A stretch of DNA of 64,000 nucleotides, taken from Streptomyces catenulae. Lineage in GTDB: Bacteria > Actinomycetota > Actinomycetes > Streptomycetales > Streptomycetaceae. Below are positions 61,670 to 64,000 of the stretch, piece after piece (position 1 is the stretch's first letter; every line of letters starts with the position of its first letter). The stretch covers positions 62,001 through 126,000 of the forward strand of contig NZ_JODY01000004.1 in assembly GCF_000718015.1 (NCBI RefSeq), read 5' to 3'. A model generated the notes under the pieces. The model was not told the DNA's origin, did not search any database, and saw only the letters and a list, made by a program, of their open reading frames with translations. The position numbers were made by a program, and so were the translations under genes.

Positions 61670-64000
61670 CAATCGCGTGCCTCCTCGACAACGTGGCTCT
61701 TCCCCGGGGCCCCCGCTCCGTCGGTGTCCGTCTGTGAGCCGGTCTGCTGCGCGGCCCCGTCCTGCGGCGCCGCGGCGGCCGGTCCTGCGGGGCCGCCCGC
61801 GAACTCGGCCTCGACCTCGCGGCGGCCGGAGCGCGCACCCTGCTGGAAGCCGCCGAGCCGCCGCCGCAGCGCCTCCGCGTTGGCCTTGCCGGTCTTGCGC
61901 GGCGCGGCGGTGTTCGCCTTCGGCGCCACGACCTTGGGTGTGCGCTTGGGCAGGCCCATGTCCGTACGGCGCTGCTCGGGCACCGCGGCGTCCGGCGTGG
62001 CCTCCCCGGCGTGCGGCGCGGCCGCCGGGCCGGGCTCCGCTGCCGGGGCGGGCCGGGCGTGCTGGTCGGGCCCGATGGCGTACGGGTCGGCCGGGGCGGC
62101 GGGCTCCTGCGGCCTGCGGTGGCTGCCGGTGCCGGGCGCGGCGTAGGGGCCGGACGACATCGGGCCGTACGCGCTGCCGCCGTCCGCGGCGGGCGCCTCG
62201 ACGTACGGGGCGACCGGACCGGCCGGGGCGGGACGCCCGCCGGACGCGTCCGGACCGACCTGGGTGACCGGCGCCTGCGGACCGGGCACCTGCGGGGCCG
62301 GGGCCTGCGCCTGCCGACCGGGCGCCTGCGGGGCCGGGGCCGCGCCCGGGGGCTGCGGCTGCGGCGCTATCGGACCCTGGGGAGCCGGGTCCTGCGGGGC
62401 CGGGACCTGCGGACCGGTCGGGGTCTGCGGACCGGCGGGCGCCTGTGGGCCCGTCGGCGCCTGCGGCGTGGGGGCGCCGCGGTCGGGGAGACCGGCCGCG
62501 TCGATGGCGCGCTCGGCGGCGGCGACCAGCGGGTCGGCCTGCGGGGCGGGGGCCGCGGCGGGACGCGCGGGGGCGCCGCCGCGCTTCGGCAGGCCGGACG
62601 GGTCGGCCCGCGGCACCCGGGTCTGGAGCGCGTTGGAGTTGGCCTCGGCGACCGAACCGGGCAGCACCGGGCCGGGGGCCGGGGCGCCCGCGCGGGTGTT
62701 CACCGGGCCGGGGCGGGTCGGCAGGATCGAGCCGGGCAGCACCACCACGGCGGTCACCCCGCCCTGGTGCTGGGCGCGCAGCTGCACCCGGACGCCGTGC
62801 CGGGCGGCGAGCCGCACCACGACGTACAGGCCCAGGCCCAGGGACTCGTCGATGGTCTCGGAGGTCGAGGCGGCCTCCGCGTCGGCGAGCCGTTCGTTCA
62901 GCTCGGCGAGGCGCTCGGCGGTCATGCCGATGCCCTCGTCCTGCACCGAGAGCATCAGCTCACCGGTCTCCAGCAGCCAGCCGGACAGCTCGACATGGGC
63001 CTCCGGCGGGGAGAACGCGGTGGCGTTCTCCAGGAGTTCGGCGACCAGGTGGCTGATGTCGTCCGCGGCGAACCCGGCGAGCTGGGCGTGCGGCGGCAGC
63101 GACTGGATGATCACCCGGTCGTACCGCTCGATCTCACTGACCGAGGCGCGCAGCACATCCAGCAGCGGCACCGGGCCCGCGTTGCTGGTGCCGTGCTCGG
63201 TGTCGGCGAGGACCAGCAGGTTCTCGCTGTTGCGGCGCATCTGCGCGGCGAAGTGGTCGAGCTTGTAGAGCGTCTCCAGGGCCTCGGGGTCCTGCTCCTG
63301 CTCCTCCATCGACTCGATGACGTGGAGCTGCCGCTCGACCAGGCTGATGGTGCGCAGCGCGAGGTTGACGTACCGGCCGTGCACACCGGTACGCAGCGTC
63401 GCCAGCCGCTCGGTCAGCTCCGCGACCTCGGCCCGCAGCGCCTCGCGCTCGCCGTCGAGCACCTCGCGCTCGTCGGCCAGCCGCTGGCGGGCGGTGATCA
63501 GACGGCCGCGCTCGCCCTCCAGCTCGGCGGTGCGCCGGGCCACGTCGGAGACCTGCGCGTGCAGGGCGTTGACGGAGCGGACGGCGGCGGCGAACTCGTC
63601 GTTGCGGCCCTTGAAGGCGATGGGCTCCTCGTGCGCCGGGTCCGCGGCGACCCGCTTGGCGCCGAGCCGCAGCGCGGCCAGCGGGCGGGTCATGGAGCGG
63701 GCGGCGGAGATCGAGACGCCGAGCGCCAGCAGCAGACAGACGCCGACCAGCGCGATCCGGATCTCCAGCGCGGTGACGTCGTCGTCGCGCAGATCGGACA
63801 GGCGCTGGATCTCCTGGGTGGCCAGGGCCGACTCGATGCCGCGCATCAGGTCGATCCGGGCGGTGAGGGTGGCCTGGACCCGCGAGCGGCTGAGCGCCGC
63901 GTCGGCGGCGTCCATCCGCGGCTGGTCGGTGAGGCGGGTGAGGTACCGCTCGGCGGTGGTGACGTCCGCGCCGTTGACGGTGGCGTCGTAGCGGTCCTGG
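61669..64000 (-). CDS. Conservon sensor histidine kinase (CvnA type), 5' part outside window
   Basis: More than 770 residues are visible; the frame stays open to the right edge, so the start lies beyond 64000. The order is: end of an external nitrate/nitrite-sensing-like helical domain ('TTAERYLTRLTDQPRM'), a transmembrane helix ('IALVGVCLLLALGVSISAA'), a HAMP-like linker, a coiled coil, the dimerisation histidine in 'KLDHFAAQMRRNSENLLVLAD', an ATPase domain ('VAELLENATAFSPPE', 'VQDEGIGM'), and a long Pro/Ala/Gln-rich tail with repeated 'APQ/GPQ' units ending in 'KPRRT'-like basic text. It heads the conservon operon. Confidence 0.92.
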   Translation of the reverse strand, partial: QDRYDATVNGADVTTAERYLTRLTDQPRMDAADAALSRSRVQATLTARIDLMRGIESALATQEIQRLSDLRDDDVTALEIRIALVGVCLLLALGVSISAARSMTRPLAALRLGAKRVAADPAHEEPIAFKGRNDEFAAAVRSVNALHAQVSDVARRTAELEGERGRLITARQRLADEREVLDGEREALRAEVAELTERLATLRTGVHGRYVNLALRTISLVERQLHVIESMEEQEQDPEALETLYKLDHFAAQMRRNSENLLVLADTEHGTSNAGPVPLLDVLRASVSEIERYDRVIIQSLPPHAQLAGFAADDISHLVAELLENATAFSPPEAHVELSGWLLETGELMLSVQDEGIGMTAERLAELNERLADAEAASTSETIDESLGLGLYVVVRLAARHGVRVQLRAQHQGGVTAVVVLPGSILPTRPGPVNTRAGAPAPGPVLPGSVAEANSNALQTRVPRADPSGLPKRGGAPARPAAAPAPQADPLVAAAERAIDAAGLPDRGAPTPQAPTGPQAPAGPQTPTGPQVPAPQDPAPQGPIAPQPQPPGAAPAPQAPGRQAQAPAPQVPGPQAPVTQVGPDASGGRPAPAGPVAPYVEAPAADGGSAYGPMSSGPYAAPGTGSHRRPQEPAAPADPYAIGPDQHARPAPAAEPGPAAAPHAGEATPDAAVPEQRRTDMGLPKRTPKVVAPKANTAAPRKTGKANAEALRRRLGGFQQGARSGRREVEAEFAGGPAGPAAAAPQDGAAQQTGSQTDTDGAGAPGKSHVVEEARD

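Noticed and set aside
62240..62520. GC-rich repeated units as an independent repeat element
   Set aside because: They encode the Pro/Ala/Gln-rich tail of the conservon kinase and stay in frame.

Overview
The window is very G+C-rich, its coding frames end almost every codon in G or C, and its gene order (nucS, ATP synthase operon, prfA-rpmE-LCP-rho, thrB/thrC/hom/lysA, a conservon) is that of a Streptomyces chromosome core. I would call it Streptomyces or a close relative. No species is claimed. Product names come from motifs and family resemblance read by eye; no search was run.

Layout. 1-8.7 kb: a partial acetyltransferase, an F420-type oxidoreductase, the mismatch endonuclease NucS, a large membrane-anchored NTPase-like protein, an anti-anti-sigma (STAS) protein, 3-hydroxybutyryl-CoA dehydrogenase and a PduO-type cobalamin adenosyltransferase. 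8.7-11.9 kb: a small membrane protein, a NarL-type two-component pair and a DUF2550 protein. 12-20 kb: the complete F1Fo ATP synthase operon atpIBEFHAGDC, read leftwards and closed by a strong hairpin. 20.3-27.2 kb: a leftward run of a lipid-linked sugar-phosphate transferase, serine hydroxymethyltransferase, an LMW-phosphatase-like protein, threonylcarbamoyl-AMP synthase, PrmC, RF1 (prfA) and L31 (rpmE). 27.4-37.5 kb: an LCP ligase, rho, and the aspartate-family genes thrB, thrC, hom and lysA with an ArgS-like protein in front. 37.7-38.6 kb: a stand-alone receiver protein and tRNA-Arg(CCG). 38.7-47 kb: a CtaG-like protein, a four-gene WXG100 (type VII secretion-like) operon with a divergent membrane-protein gene, a secreted M64 metallopeptidase and a cytochrome P450. 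47-51.7 kb: a second FtsW/RodA-PBP pair, a small HD hydrolase and an ABC ATPase. 51.7-55.8 kb: a VOC protein, two divergent diiron proteins, a TetR regulator and a small protein. 56-58.8 kb: a GH18 chitinase with DasR-like repeats and an NlpC/P60 hydrolase. 58.8-64 kb: a conservon (sensor kinase, roadblock, DUF742, GTPase) followed by a StyA-like flavin monooxygenase.

Most of the window is housekeeping. The strongest unusual signals are: the WXG100 module with two related membrane proteins at its edges; two signalling or phosphatase proteins that have lost the canonical reactive residue (STAS Ser to Ala; LMW-PTP nucleophile Cys to Ser); an ArgS homologue without its catalytic core; a pair of divergent diiron proteins beside a TetR gene; a recurring leaderless-promoter architecture (TANNNT 6-8 bases before the start codon); a perfect sigma-R-type promoter in front of rpmE; and 18-base repeats derived from the 3' end of the DUF2550 gene. 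I saw no rRNA, CRISPR array, insertion sequence or prophage.
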